Source: Pseudomonas coleopterorum
GTDB taxonomy: Bacteria; Pseudomonadota; Gammaproteobacteria; Pseudomonadales; Pseudomonadaceae
Assembly: GCF_900105555.1 (NCBI RefSeq)
Contig: NZ_FNTZ01000001.1
Span: 4,467,001 to 4,531,000, forward strand
Reading direction: 5' to 3'
Length of the DNA stretch: 64,000 bases
Below, one piece after another: positions 1-9,395 of this stretch. Both the position numbers and the translations under genes were made by a program. The notes beneath the pieces are model-generated. The model was not told where the DNA came from. It saw only the letters and a list, made by a program, of their open reading frames with translations, and ran no database searches. Each line of letters begins with the position of its first letter. Within the stretch, counting starts at the first letter, position 1.

Positions 1-1
1 G

Positions 2-1969
2 TCGGAGCTTGAGGAGGTCAGAGATCGAGCAAAGCTTGCCATCGAAGCTGCCGAAATGGGGGTTTGGGAGCTAAATTTGGGCACTCAGCAGGTGATCTGG
101 GATGATCGGTGTAAGGAGCTCTACGAATGGACACCCGGCTCATCACTCGCGCTTGAGGAGATTTTGAAGCAGACATACCCTGCTGATGCTTTTCTACTAA
201 GTTATAAAATCCAACAAGCTATATCTCAGGAGTCAACGTTCACTGCTGAGTACCGTATCCAACTGCCTAGCAATCAATTCCGATGGCTCTTATCCAGCGG
301 CCGCTCGATTTTCAAAGATGGGCAGTGCGTTCGTTTTTCAGGTGTTCTTCAGGACATCAGCGAACGGAAGGAAGCTACCCAGACGCTCCTCAGGCTCAAC
401 GAAGCATTGGGTGAGAGAGTGCAGCAACGTACCCGCGAGCGAGATCGAACCTGGGAGCTGTCCCGCGAACTGCTTGCTGTCCTGAGCACCGACATGACGC
501 CTGTTGCATTCAATCCTGCTTGGCAAACCACGCTGGGATGGTCTTCCGAAGAAATCAGCAGAAATACGCTACAGGTGCTGATCCATCCCGATGACTTGAC
601 CACCACCATACTCGAGATACGCAAGGTCACGATGGGCACCGTTTCAACCAGATTTGAGAACCGTATGCAGCATGCTAACGGCGAATATCGCTGGTTATCG
701 TGGACTATCGTGCCTGAGGACGGATTGATGTACGCAGCGGTTCGAGACATGACTGAAGAGCGTACGGTCATGCATCAATTGGGCATGATGAACCAGCGGT
801 TGGTCGAGCAAATCGAAGAACGTAAGCGTGTAGAGGAGGCTCTGAACCAGATGCAGCGGCTTGAAGTGGTTGGTCAACTGACTGCCGGCTTGGCTCACGA
901 CTTCAACAACCTGTTGACGATTGTCCTGACCAGTACTTCTTTGGCCGACTCAGCCCTCAAGAAGGGAAATTACGATCGTGTGTCAGCGCGTCACCGTAAC
1001 ATTCAGGAAGCCGGTGAACGAGGCGCAAAGCTGACCGCACAACTGCTGTCTTTCGCCAGAAGACAGCGTCTGGACCCAAAATCAATCGACTTGAACGCGA
1101 CCATACGAGGAATGCGAGACCTGCTTCATAAAGCACTGGGTGCAACTGTTTGGTATGAGAGTCGGCTCGCTGATGATCTATGGACAGTCTCTGCCGATCC
1201 AACCCAAACCGAGATGATTATTCTAAACCTCGCCATCAACGCTCGTGATGCGATGCCAGATGGTGGCGCACTCATGCTCCGAACCTTCAATGAGGAGGTG
1301 GTGCAAACTCCTCTGCGCCCAGAAGATCCCGAGCCAGGTAAATACGTGGTGTTTGCGCTTAGTGATAGTGGGTCAGGCATGACTTCAGAGATAAGGGACA
1401 AAGTCTTTGAGCCATTTTTCACTACCAAGGAGGTTGGAAAGGGCTCAGGTCTAGGCCTAGCCCAGGTTTTTGGTTTTGCTAAGCAATCAGGTGGAGGCGT
1501 GCAGATTGAGACCGAAGTAGGTGAAGGAACGACGGTGTCAGTTTATTTCCCGATTGCCGAACAAGCGGAGATGCTGGGAGGATCCTTGATACCTCTATCC
1601 ACGGATAGCGGTCCAAAAACTGTGTTGCTCGTAGATGATGACGAGGCGGTTCGGGAGGTTACTCAATTGTTGCTCAGCTCCTTTGGCCACCATGTGCTCA
1701 CATCCAATGGTGGCCATGATGCGCTATCAAAGCTCACATCTGACATCGATATCGTAGTGACTGATTACTCTATGCCTGGAATGACAGGTTCAGATTTGGC
1801 ACTGGAACTCTATACACGCAATCCAGAGCTGCCCGTGATCGTGATCACAGGCTTTGCAGACATTGCTGACGTTGGCCTGGGAACCCTAAAGGTATTGCAA
1901 AAACCCTTTTCCAACCAGGCATTACAGCAGGCTATCTCTGTAGCTCTTCAGGCACCATCGAGCTTCTGA
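2..1969 (+). CDS. Hybrid sensor histidine kinase, 5' end outside the window
   Basis: The frame is open from base 2 with no stop, and the residues before the first ATG (base 56) continue a PAS-like helix, so the gene starts upstream of the window. Seen, numbering from that ATG: two PAS-like segments (about 1-110 and 130-235), a HisKA box with the phospho-accepting His281 (LAHDFNNLL), HATPase motifs (NLAINARDAMPDGG, GSGMT, GSGLGL) and a C-terminal receiver with VDDDE, the phospho-acceptor Asp570 (VVTDYSMPG) and the LQKPF lysine. This is the layout of cytosolic PAS hybrid kinases that pass phosphate to a response regulator. The signal is unknown and no partner regulator is visible. It converges on the mvaT-like gene 17 bp away. 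Confidence 0.88.
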   Translation, partial: SELEEVRDRAKLAIEAAEMGVWELNLGTQQVIWDDRCKELYEWTPGSSLALEEILKQTYPADAFLLSYKIQQAISQESTFTAEYRIQLPSNQFRWLLSSGRSIFKDGQCVRFSGVLQDISERKEATQTLLRLNEALGERVQQRTRERDRTWELSRELLAVLSTDMTPVAFNPAWQTTLGWSSEEISRNTLQVLIHPDDLTTTILEIRKVTMGTVSTRFENRMQHANGEYRWLSWTIVPEDGLMYAAVRDMTEERTVMHQLGMMNQRLVEQIEERKRVEEALNQMQRLEVVGQLTAGLAHDFNNLLTIVLTSTSLADSALKKGNYDRVSARHRNIQEAGERGAKLTAQLLSFARRQRLDPKSIDLNATIRGMRDLLHKALGATVWYESRLADDLWTVSADPTQTEMIILNLAINARDAMPDGGALMLRTFNEEVVQTPLRPEDPEPGKYVVFALSDSGSGMTSEIRDKVFEPFFTTKEVGKGSGLGLAQVFGFAKQSGGGVQIETEVGEGTTVSVYFPIAEQAEMLGGSLIPLSTDSGPKTVLLVDDDEAVREVTQLLLSSFGHHVLTSNGGHDALSKLTSDIDIVVTDYSMPGMTGSDLALELYTRNPELPVIVITGFADIADVGLGTLKVLQKPFSNQALQQAISVALQAPSSF

Positions 1970-1986
1970 ACGAACACGGCCGCTCG

Positions 1987-2352
1987 TTAGGAAAGCCAAG
2001 ATTCGACGGTATCTCCGCCATGCTCGGCTTTCCAAGCCTTCAACGTTTTATGGTTGCCGCCCTTGGTCTCGACTGTCTCGCCCGTGTGAGGGTTACGATA
2101 AACCTTCAGAGCTCTGCTTTTTCGAGTGGTTTTTTTGGACTGTGTCTCTGATAGCTGGCCAAGCTCAGCCTGGGGATCCATGATCGCTACTACGTCCCTC
2201 AAGCTTTTGCTGTACTCGCCCAGTAAATCACGAAGCTTACCTTCAAATTCGATCTCTTTTTTCAGGCCTTCATTATCTTTCATGGCTTCCAGCGCATGAA
2301 GCTGTTCAGCCAAGTCGCGTTCCAGGCGACGAAATTCTGCAAGCTTCGACAT
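1987..2352 (-). CDS. MvaT/TurB-type H-NS-like DNA-binding protein
   Basis: A 121-aa protein with an N-terminal charged coiled coil (about 1-60) for oligomerisation and a C-terminal DNA-binding domain. The C-terminus contains the family signature YRNPHTGETVETKGGNH followed by KTLKAWKAEHGG. MvaT proteins are the Pseudomonas functional equivalents of H-NS and silence AT-rich foreign DNA. The location on an accessory island suggests a mobile paralogue rather than the chromosomal MvaT or MvaU. It may quiet neighbouring cargo or interact with host MvaT; that is inference. It is transcribed toward the hybrid kinase. The upstream 380 bp hold no other gene. Confidence 0.88.
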   Translation of the reverse strand: MSKLAEFRRLERDLAEQLHALEAMKDNEGLKKEIEFEGKLRDLLGEYSKSLRDVVAIMDPQAELGQLSETQSKKTTRKSRALKVYRNPHTGETVETKGGNHKTLKAWKAEHGGDTVESWLS

Positions 2353-2438
2353 CGTATTTCCTCTCTATAGGTCGGCAAAAGGCGCGTAGTATGAATCAAG
2401 GATGAATCCTTCACCACGACATAACGCTGGCCGCTGCA

Positions 2439-2456
2439 CCTAGCCTAGCCTAGCCT
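2439..2456. repeat. Short CCTAG tandem repeat
   Basis: Three and a half head-to-tail copies of CCTAG lie between the mvaT-like gene and the IS66 left end. Apart from this and the IS end at 2565, the 2353-2738 interval shows no gene that I can support. Confidence 0.6.
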
Positions 2457-2564
2457 GGATTATTTCAGTTCGGGGCGAACGAGACGCTAGTCGAAGCACC
2501 TAATCTATGCCACGCCATATGGCGTCCAATCTGAAGGTAAATGTATGCCAGTCGTTCTCAAGAC

Positions 2565-2580
2565 GTAACCGTCCGGGCAA
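2565..2580 (+). repeat. Left terminal inverted repeat of the IS66-like element
   Basis: GTAACCGTCCGGGCAA, identical to the reverse complement of 7424-7439. The similarity stops after 16 bp. Confidence 0.6.
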
Positions 2581-2738
2581 GTCATCTAGCGTAGCTGGCT
2601 CTATTGTTTTACGAGATTGCGCAACGATGAAGCTCAGCCCTCAATGTCGATCAGGGACTGCCGGGCATCATCACCCCAGTCAGACCCGATCAAAGCACTT
2701 TCTCGTGCTATCAACAATTGAAACGCTTGAGATTCCTT

Positions 2739-4775
2739 TCAAGCGTTGCTGGATAACTTAAACTTGCCGACTACGCTGCGAAGTTCATTAGCGAGCAATG
2801 AAAGCTCGTCAGCCGTTACGGCGTTGTCCTCTACGCCTTTCATGACGATTAAGCTGCTGTTTCGAATGCCGATGACGTTGCGATTGATATCCTCTGAGAC
2901 CGAATGTTGCTGCACCGCCGCACTTGCAATCTGAGTGTTCATGCCCACAATTCCGTCTACTGCTTCATTGATCTGGTTCAGGCTGCCAGACGCTTGGCTC
3001 GCTGCCTGAATGCATTCCCTAGCTCGGGTTTGCCCAGCTTTCATCTGTTGAACAGCGGCATCAGTAGCGCCTTGCAACTGTTGGATGATCCGTCGAATTT
3101 CTTCTGTGGAGTTTTGTGTGCGCGAGGCCAGAGTCCGCACTTCGTCAGCCACGACCGCGAAACCACGGCCTTGCTCGCCAGCTCGCGCCGCCTCGATGGC
3201 CGCGTTGAGGGCCAGCAGGTTAGTCTGATCCGCGATGGTACTGATGACCTCGATGACACCACCGATTTCTTTGCTGTGTGTCGCTAACGCTTCGACTTTG
3301 CTTGCACTGAGCTCCACTTCGTTGGCCAACGCCTCAATAGCGGCACTTGTTTCAATCATAACTTTCAAGCCGTCGTTAGACGCACTGCTTGCAGATTCAG
3401 CGGCACGTGCTGCGCCCTCGGTATTCTGGGCCACGTCGGCAACGCTCGCGGTCATTTCGTTGATGGCAGTAGCAACCTGCTCGGTTTCAGCCTGTTGTGA
3501 GTTCATTGAGGCTTTGGCTTGGCCTATGGAGATCTCTAGTCGCTTTGCCGCATCTGAGACTGAATGCGAGCTACGCTCCACCTGGCTCAGTGAGCCAGAG
3601 AAGGCCGTTACCATGCGGTTAAGTCCCTCGCCTACATCACCGATTTCATCGTGGCTGTTGATTCGGACGCGCGCGCTCAGATCGCCTTGAGCAATACGTG
3701 CCGTCACAGCTAGGAGCTCATCAACCCCAATCCGCAGAGCCTTGTAGATGCCGACGAACGCATAGAGCAGCAGTATCGCAATGGCGATAAATAGCTCAGT
3801 GCCGAAAGTACGCTCATTACTCAGTGTATTCAGACGCTCATCAATTCGAATTCGCAGCGATTCCTGCATCTGATCCTGAGCTTTGTAAAACTGAGCAACG
3901 ACGGCGTTTCCACGCTCGCCCAAGGTGTTGGCATTCACGTTTGAGCGCTTGCTCGGATCAAGGTAGTCCACCAGGTCTTTACGCAGATTTTCCAGGTCGG
4001 TAATGGCTGTTGTTACAGACGGCTGAACTACACCAGATAATTTCGGCTCTTCTCGGCGAAGCAGGGAAAGGCTCTGCTGCAACTCTTGACGCATTAGCAG
4101 CTCCTGTTTCAACAAAGTCTGGGCAAAAATACGAGTGGTGTCGTCCAGAGGACGGTCAGCGCTAAAACCGCTGGCCAGACCGCGAATCTGTCCGACCAGA
4201 TTTATTTGCCGAGGCAGACGTATAGAGCTTAGATCGATGAGGTACAACGAACCTGCTTCTTCGTCCAAAATCATGCCGGAAGTGGCCGTAATGTAGTAAA
4301 CGAAATTCATTAGGTCGGTTAACTGGTCGTTCCACGCGGAAAAGATCACCAAAGGTGCTTCGCCTGCTTTGGCGCGTTCAACCAGCTGCACACTAGCGGT
4401 ACGCAACGTCTGAACTCGGTCTGTCGTTGCCAGTTGGGTGCTAAATTTTGCGTCCTGCGCAGCAAGAGTCGCATAGGCATCGTTAAGCTTTTCAGCATTG
4501 CGTGCTGCATTGGCTACTGCGTTGGTGTCACCGCTGAGCATGCCGTGTGTCAGCGCCCTCTGAATCATGGTTAGACGCAGGATAGGGGTGACGTCCAACA
4601 AGTATTGTTGACCCACCTGTTCATGCTTGATGCCCGTGATGCTCGTGTTCAGTGAAAGCATCACCCGGGTGCCTAGCAGGAGCAGAGGAATCAGGACAAT
4701 AAATCCCAAAATTGCGAATTTCATGGGAAATCGAACACGGTTGGTAACGAACAGGGCAGGCGCTAATAAATTCAT
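2739..4775 (-). CDS. Methyl-accepting chemotaxis protein (IS66 passenger?)
   Basis: A transmembrane chemoreceptor of about 678 aa. TM1 is near residues 20-40 and is followed by a long, mostly helical periplasmic region without a Cache signature. TM2 ([19 protein letters not shown]) precedes a HAMP domain. The cytoplasmic part carries the conserved hairpin tip ([20 protein letters not shown], then [12 protein letters not shown]). Receptors of this type signal to CheA/CheW; the ligand cannot be read from sequence. I prefer the ATG at 4775; a GTG at 4790 is also in frame. The gene sits between tnpC and the left IS end, so it may travel with the transposon. Confidence 0.85.
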   Translation of the reverse strand: MNLLAPALFVTNRVRFPMKFAILGFIVLIPLLLLGTRVMLSLNTSITGIKHEQVGQQYLLDVTPILRLTMIQRALTHGMLSGDTNAVANAARNAEKLNDAYATLAAQDAKFSTQLATTDRVQTLRTASVQLVERAKAGEAPLVIFSAWNDQLTDLMNFVYYITATSGMILDEEAGSLYLIDLSSIRLPRQINLVGQIRGLASGFSADRPLDDTTRIFAQTLLKQELLMRQELQQSLSLLRREEPKLSGVVQPSVTTAITDLENLRKDLVDYLDPSKRSNVNANTLGERGNAVVAQFYKAQDQMQESLRIRIDERLNTLSNERTFGTELFIAIAILLLYAFVGIYKALRIGVDELLAVTARIAQGDLSARVRINSHDEIGDVGEGLNRMVTAFSGSLSQVERSSHSVSDAAKRLEISIGQAKASMNSQQAETEQVATAINEMTASVADVAQNTEGAARAAESASSASNDGLKVMIETSAAIEALANEVELSASKVEALATHSKEIGGVIEVISTIADQTNLLALNAAIEAARAGEQGRGFAVVADEVRTLASRTQNSTEEIRRIIQQLQGATDAAVQQMKAGQTRARECIQAASQASGSLNQINEAVDGIVGMNTQIASAAVQQHSVSEDINRNVIGIRNSSLIVMKGVEDNAVTADELSLLANELRSVVGKFKLSSNA

Positions 4776-5061
4776 CGGGTTCTCGATCACTCAAGGTCTG
4801 TGAGTGCTTTCTTAGGCGTTAAAAAGTGCCCATCTCTCATTTATGGTTATGAGGTGATGAAAGCATTCCAAGAGATCTTCCTCAAAAGCCGCTTACTCTC
4901 CTTTGTTACAGGATCGAATTGCCGCGCTTCTCTTGGTACGAAAACTATCGGCTGAACCGGGCGAAGCTGTAGGGAAGAATGCATGGATAACCAGCATAAA
5001 GGCTAAGTAGACCGGTAATGGCACCAGTTGGAGGTGCGTCCGCGCATCCCGTCTTGCGCAA

Positions 5062-6588
5062 CTAAACCGGTCGCCACCTATGCGGTAGTAGCTCCGCAAT
5101 CTCACTTGCCCGCTGCGTCGGCAGGCGCGTGAGGACGTCCTTCAAATAAGCATACGGATCATGGCCGTTGAGTCGCGCCGATTGGATCAAACTCATGATC
5201 GCCGCTGCACGTTTACCGCTGCGTAACGATCCCGCGAACAGCCAGTTCGAACGCCCAAGAGCCCACGGCCGGATTTGATTCTCGCACCAGTTATTATCGA
5301 TGGGCACGGCACCGTCATCGAGATAGCGCGTCAGCGCTATCCAGCGTTTGAGACTGTAATCCAGCGCCTTGGCGATGGCCGAACCCTCAGGCACAAGCTG
5401 TCTTTGGGCGATCATCCAGGTATGAAGTGCGTCGGCGATTGGCGCTGCTTTGTCCTGCCGTATTCGCTGCCGATCACCCGGCTCCAGCTCTCGGACTTCT
5501 CGTTCAGCTTCGTACAAGGCCGCGATGTAGTTCAGCGCTTTTTCGGCGACCTGGCTCTTGTTGGTCACGTGCAAGTCGAAGAACTTCCGGCGGGCATGGG
5601 CCATGCAGCCGATCTCCGTAACTCCCAGTTCAAAGCCTGCCTTGTAGCCGGCAAAGTCATCGCAGACCAGCTTGCCGTTCCAACTGCCCAAGAAGGCTCG
5701 GGCATGTTCGCCAGCGCGGCTCGGGCTAAAGTCGTAAACGACCGCCGCCAGGTTGGAGAACTGACTGGTGGCATAGGCCCAGACGTAAGCGCGATGAGTT
5801 TTTTTCGCACCAGGCGTCAGCATTTGTACCGGCGTCTCGTCGGCGTGAACGACGTCGTGCGTCAGCACGGCTTCGCGCAGCGCATCAACCAGCGGCTGTA
5901 ATTGCACGCCGCAGTTGCCCACCCACTGCGCCAAGGTCGAACGGGCGATGGGCAGCCCGGCGCGGCCGAAGATTTTCTCTTGGCGATACAGCGGCAGATG
6001 GTCGGCAAACTTGGCCACCATGATGTGGGCCAGCAGGCCTGCGGTCGGGACGCCTTTGTCGATGACGTGCGCCGGTACCGGCGCCTGGATCAGTGTTTCG
6101 CACTGTTCGCAGGCCCACTTTCCACGGATGTGGCGTTCGACTGTGAACACGCCGGGCGTGTAGTCGAGCTTTTCGCTGGCGTCTTCGCCGATGCGCTTGA
6201 GTGCGCAGCCGCACTGGCAGTGGCTGTTGTCCGGTTCGTGATGGATCAGTGTGCGAGGAAACTGCGGTGGCAGCGGTGCGCGCTTGGGTTGCTGGCGCAC
6301 TTTGGCTTCGACAGGTGCCGGTTGCAGCGCCTCAAACTCGGCTTCGATAGCGGCGATATCCGTATCGATCAAGTCGTCGAGCAGGCTGGCTTGATCCGGG
6401 CTCAACTGCTCGCTGCGCTTGGCAAACTTGAAGCGTTTGAGCAGCGCGATCTCGTGGGCCAGCTTCTCGTTGACCGATTTGTGATGAGTGATTTGCTTGT
6501 CCATCGTCTCGACGCGCTGGATCAACTGCGCCGCCAAGGCACGCAGTTCTTCAGGGTTTAATTGATCGAGATTCGGATGCGAAGTCAT
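5062..6588 (-). CDS. tnpC: IS66 family transposase TnpC
   Basis: A 508-aa DDE transposase. Seen: an N-terminal coiled-coil region (LIQRVETMDKQITHHKSVNEKLAHE), a zinc-ribbon-like CQCGC...CEQC segment near residues 150-185, the DDE core (HADETPVQ, CDDFAGYKAGF, HARRKFFD), and a C-terminal IS66 domain (DNNWCENQIRPWALGRSNW, then DPYAYLKDVLTRLPT). The ATG at 6588 gives the family N-terminus MTSHPNL; the frame extends upstream, but that extension is not conserved. It lies downstream of tnpA and tnpB in the usual order. It appears intact. Confidence 0.93.
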   Translation of the reverse strand: MTSHPNLDQLNPEELRALAAQLIQRVETMDKQITHHKSVNEKLAHEIALLKRFKFAKRSEQLSPDQASLLDDLIDTDIAAIEAEFEALQPAPVEAKVRQQPKRAPLPPQFPRTLIHHEPDNSHCQCGCALKRIGEDASEKLDYTPGVFTVERHIRGKWACEQCETLIQAPVPAHVIDKGVPTAGLLAHIMVAKFADHLPLYRQEKIFGRAGLPIARSTLAQWVGNCGVQLQPLVDALREAVLTHDVVHADETPVQMLTPGAKKTHRAYVWAYATSQFSNLAAVVYDFSPSRAGEHARAFLGSWNGKLVCDDFAGYKAGFELGVTEIGCMAHARRKFFDLHVTNKSQVAEKALNYIAALYEAEREVRELEPGDRQRIRQDKAAPIADALHTWMIAQRQLVPEGSAIAKALDYSLKRWIALTRYLDDGAVPIDNNWCENQIRPWALGRSNWLFAGSLRSGKRAAAIMSLIQSARLNGHDPYAYLKDVLTRLPTQRASEIAELLPHRWRPV

Positions 6589-6671
6589 GCCGCCGATTTT
6601 GCCAGAGAGGGCTAGTGGCGGCGATAGACTGATGGGCCAATTGCGCTGGCAAGCAGGCCATGGCAGGCGAA

Positions 6672-7007
6672 TTAGAGCACCGTGATGGCTGCTCCGGAAC
6701 CGACGCGTTGCCAAGGCAAGCCGAGCACCAAGGCTTGAAGTTGCTCTGCATCCAACTCGACTTCAGAGCCGTGCCGCACGCCCGGCCAAAAAAAACGTCC
6801 TTGATTCAAGCGCCGGGCAGCAAGCCAAATCCCCAAGCCATCATGCACCAGCACTTTCATGCGATTGGCACGACGGTTGGCAAACAGATAAGCACAGTGC
6901 GGCTTCGCCGCACCGAACACCGCCACGACCCGCGCCAGCGCAGTTTCAGTGCCTGCGCGCATGTCCATGGGCTCGGTGGCAAGCCAGATGGAGTCGATGC
7001 GGATCAT
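6672..7007 (-). CDS. tnpB: IS66 accessory protein TnpB
   Basis: A 111-aa protein beginning MIRIDSIWLATEPMDMRAG, with the family motif NRRANRMKVLVHDGLGIWL. It is the second IS66 gene, needed for transposition although its biochemical role is not settled. Its start overlaps the stop of tnpA by four bases (ATGA), a translational-coupling arrangement typical of the family. Confidence 0.92.
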   Translation of the reverse strand: MIRIDSIWLATEPMDMRAGTETALARVVAVFGAAKPHCAYLFANRRANRMKVLVHDGLGIWLAARRLNQGRFFWPGVRHGSEVELDAEQLQALVLGLPWQRVGSGAAITVL

Positions 7008-7336
7008 CGCAGCAGGTCTCGCAGGAAAGCAGAACACGCCGCTGCATTTTCTGCCGGCCAACTCACCACGACTACGCCTTTTGAATGCGGCACTTCGATT
7101 CGGATCGTGGCAGGAAGGGCCTGATGCATCGGCACCGGCGGCGATGTCTTGACCGGGATGAAGGCGGTTTGAAGTGTCAGGTTTTTCTGTGCATGCACCC
7201 GAATCCATTTATGGACGAGGTTTGCATTGAGGTTGTGGGTCAAGGCGACATTGGCAATTGAAGTGTCAGGTTGGGCGCACTCAGCAATGATCTGGGCCTT
7301 GAAGGACTTGGAATAGGAACGGCGTTCTTGTGGCAT
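7004..7336 (-). CDS. tnpA: IS66 accessory protein TnpA (HTH)
   Basis: A 110-aa protein with an N-terminal helix-turn-helix (YSKSFKAQIIAECAQP, then SIANVALTHNLNANLVHKWI). I chose the ATG at 7336. An upstream in-frame GTG at 7372 lies inside a hairpin, but the related second copy in this window has an AGGA ribosome-binding site in front of the equivalent ATG. First gene of the tnpABC operon. Confidence 0.9.
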   Translation of the reverse strand: MPQERRSYSKSFKAQIIAECAQPDTSIANVALTHNLNANLVHKWIRVHAQKNLTLQTAFIPVKTSPPVPMHQALPATIRIEVPHSKGVVVVSWPAENAAACSAFLRDLLR

Positions 7337-7361
7337 GGGCGTCCGCTTAAAAAGGCTAAAA

Positions 7362-7393
7362 ATGGTGTCCACCTATATTTGGGTGGACACCAT
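7362..7393. promoter_or_regulatory. Perfect 12-bp stem-loop ahead of tnpA
   Basis: ATGGTGTCCACC (7362-7373) is an exact inverted copy of GGTGGACACCAT (7382-7393), with an 8-base loop. It lies between tnpA and the right IS end. A degraded version is present ahead of the second tnpA (about 24,210-24,240), so it is part of the element. A role in tnpA expression is inference. Confidence 0.55.
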
Positions 7394-7423
7394 CGCCTCA
7401 AGCGACGGTGTCAGGAAGGTGTG

Positions 7424-7439
7424 TTGCCCGGACGGTTAC
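7424..7439 (-). repeat. Right terminal inverted repeat of the IS66-like element
   Basis: Exact inverted partner of 2565-2580. Its outer edge also forms half of a palindrome (GTTACCTGGTAAC, 7435-7447) created with the flanking DNA. Confidence 0.6.
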
Positions 7440-7528
7440 CTGGTAACTCGGCCTTGGCTTGTTTCTTCCACGCAGGACGGCTGGCAAATGGCACACTATG
7501 CCCTTAGTTTTATAGACGGATTATTGGC

Positions 7529-8176
7529 TTGAAACAGGATCGCTTCAAACACGCCGCGCTGCCTCGGCCTAAACCAGGTCGTCCCCGCGCAGATCAGGCA
7601 GGTGATGTCGAACGCCGGATACATGAAGCAGCCACTGCCCTCTTTCTGGAACAAGGATTTGGCCGCGCCACTCTTGACCAGATTGCAGAGCGAGCCCATG
7701 TCGGCAAGACGACCCTGTACAGTCGCTACGCGACCAAGGAAGCGCTTTTTGAAGCTGTGGTACGAAAGTGCGTGGAAACGTTTCTTCAAGAAATGGACAT
7801 TGTGTCTGTCCAAGGCACTCTTGAACAAAAACTCGTGAGGGTGGGAACCGAGTTGGCCCAAGCCACACTCACCCCTTACGTAGTTTCGATCATGCGAATT
7901 ACCCTAGCTGAAACGAATCGCTTCCCTGAAATCGCCAAAGAAGCCTTTCGGCTGGGTTTCGGCGCGTGCGTACAAAGTATTGCTGCCGGATTGAGCGGCG
8001 GTGAAGAGCCTATGGACGCCGAACGTGCTACTGGTGTGGGTGAGCGATTCGTGGAGCTGGCCCTTCATCCACTCTATTTTCATGCGTTTTTCGGTGATGA
8101 TCTGGAACACCTAAACGATCGAATTTCAGATGACGTGGCCCAGGTCGCCCGAATGTTATCGAAAGATCTTGAATAG
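7529..8176 (+). CDS. TetR/AcrR family transcriptional regulator
   Basis: A 215-aa regulator. Residues about 28-75 form the TetR helix-turn-helix (IHEAATALFLEQGFGRATLD, then QIAERAHVGKTTLYSRY). The rest is a helical ligand-binding domain of the AefR-like type. The start is a TTG with a weak ribosome-binding site. It converges on the adjacent alcohol dehydrogenase gene, whose promoter carries a perfect palindrome that could be its operator (9396-9417). The inducer is unknown. Confidence 0.87.
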   Translation: MKQDRFKHAALPRPKPGRPRADQAGDVERRIHEAATALFLEQGFGRATLDQIAERAHVGKTTLYSRYATKEALFEAVVRKCVETFLQEMDIVSVQGTLEQKLVRVGTELAQATLTPYVVSIMRITLAETNRFPEIAKEAFRLGFGACVQSIAAGLSGGEEPMDAERATGVGERFVELALHPLYFHAFFGDDLEHLNDRISDDVAQVARMLSKDLE

Positions 8177-8234
8177 ACATGGCTCGACAACATGGGCGAA
8201 CTGCCAGCTTCTGAGCGGGTTGGCAGCAAGTCGG

Positions 8235-9359
8235 TCACTGCATCTTGATCACATAGTTTGTGAAACCACCGCAGCGACTTTCGGTGTCCTCTACAGCCTC
8301 GTTCACTTGCTCAAGCGGGAAGATCTTATGTTCATAGAATCCAAGATCCAGGAGTCCTACGCCGGCCAGATCAACCATCGTCTGGCTCTGCTGCGTTGTA
8401 AACCAGCTTGAGCCGATGATGGTTACGTCGTTTGAAAGCGCCCAGAATAAGTCCAAAGGAACATCACCCTGGACTGCCCCGATGTTCACAAGCCGCCCGC
8501 CCCGATTAAGACTTTTGAAGCCTTCTACCAACGGTTCGGCAGGCGCTCCCGGGGCCAATGCATCCAGCACAATGTCGATACCTTCGCCATTGGTCACTCG
8601 CTGGCTCCACTCCTTCACAGATTCTGAACCAGACTCCAGTATCTCGATCCTCCCAGCAGGTCCCATATCCTTAACCTTCTGAAACAGGTCCTTGTTTCGG
8701 GCAGTGCCCAAGATTTTCTTCACACCAAGTGCCAATGCCAACGCTACTGCACCCAGCCCCAATGTTCCTGTGATGCCGTTGATGAGTAGGATTTTGTCGG
8801 GCCCTGCATTAGCTCGGGTCAACCCGCGATAAGCGGTCCCCAGATAGCCCAGACGAGTCGCTGTTTCAAAACCCACCGCATCAGGCAGTCGAACAAGGCT
8901 GTACTGAGGTGCCGGCATGTATTCGCACAGACCACCGTACGGATAATCCTCGAACATCTGCGCGCCATTTTTGCCCAGTCCAAAGTACCCGTTTAGTACA
9001 AAGCTGTCGCAGGAGATCGGCTCACCGGCTAAGCAGGCACGGCACGAGCCGCAGTGTCGGCCGGGGTTTACATAAACGCGATCGCCAGGCTTAAAGCCGT
9101 ACACCTGTGCCCCCACTGATTCGATCACGCCAGTTGCGTCCAGTCCAAAGATCGCGGGAAGTTTCGGCAGCGGCAGTTCGGGGGCTATTTCGTCCCATTG
9201 TGCGATCACGTTTTGCAAATTTTGCACCACTCCGCAAGCCTCTATTTTTACCAGTACCTCAGTGGAACGAATAACTGGTAAGGGCAGGCGTTCGATTTTC
9301 ATCGGTTTGCCAGTCTCGTAAAGCCGGGCAGCGCGCATATCGTTAGGTGTCATCTGCAT
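8235..9359 (-). CDS. Zinc-type alcohol dehydrogenase-like (MDR) oxidoreductase
   Basis: A 374-aa medium-chain dehydrogenase/reductase. Seen: a GroES-like N-terminal half with a structural zinc cluster (CGSCRACLAGEPISC), then a Rossmann domain (NGITGTLGLGAVALALALGV). The catalytic-zinc cysteine is present in EACGV, but the usual GHE motif reads GLDATG, so the second zinc ligand is a leucine. It may be an NAD(P)H-dependent oxidoreductase that lacks the catalytic zinc, or it may have altered chemistry; the substrate is unknown. It faces the TetR gene tail-to-tail. Confidence 0.82.
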   Translation of the reverse strand: MQMTPNDMRAARLYETGKPMKIERLPLPVIRSTEVLVKIEACGVVQNLQNVIAQWDEIAPELPLPKLPAIFGLDATGVIESVGAQVYGFKPGDRVYVNPGRHCGSCRACLAGEPISCDSFVLNGYFGLGKNGAQMFEDYPYGGLCEYMPAPQYSLVRLPDAVGFETATRLGYLGTAYRGLTRANAGPDKILLINGITGTLGLGAVALALALGVKKILGTARNKDLFQKVKDMGPAGRIEILESGSESVKEWSQRVTNGEGIDIVLDALAPGAPAEPLVEGFKSLNRGGRLVNIGAVQGDVPLDLFWALSNDVTIIGSSWFTTQQSQTMVDLAGVGLLDLGFYEHKIFPLEQVNEAVEDTESRCGGFTNYVIKMQ

Positions 9360-9395
9360 CTCTCCTGATTACACACCACAAAAGGAGGTGTGATT

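Larger units (their letters stand above)
2565..7439. mobile_element. IS66-family element apparently carrying an MCP passenger gene
   Basis: The 16-bp sequence GTAACCGTCCGGGCAA at 2565-2580 is an exact inverted copy of 7424-7439, and the span encloses tnpA, tnpB, tnpC and a chemotaxis-receptor gene, all on the minus strand. IS66 elements usually end in GTAA-type inverted repeats just past tnpC. Here no matching end was found directly downstream of tnpC (5000-5062), so the MCP gene seems to be inside. The 8-bp flanks (CTCAAGAC and CTGGTAAC) do not match, so a target duplication is absent or decayed. Alternative: the MCP gene was captured by recombination between two IS copies. Confidence 0.6.

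Noticed and set aside
2507-2761. Small plus-strand open frame crossing the IS left end
   Set aside because: It spans the inverted repeat and runs into the MCP stop region; no protein features.
4893-5105. Small open frame between the MCP and tnpC
   Set aside because: Overlaps the tnpC end and has no motif or ribosome-binding site.
2557-7447. 8-bp target-site duplication of the IS66-like element
   Set aside because: The flanks CTCAAGAC and CTGGTAAC agree at only four of eight positions.
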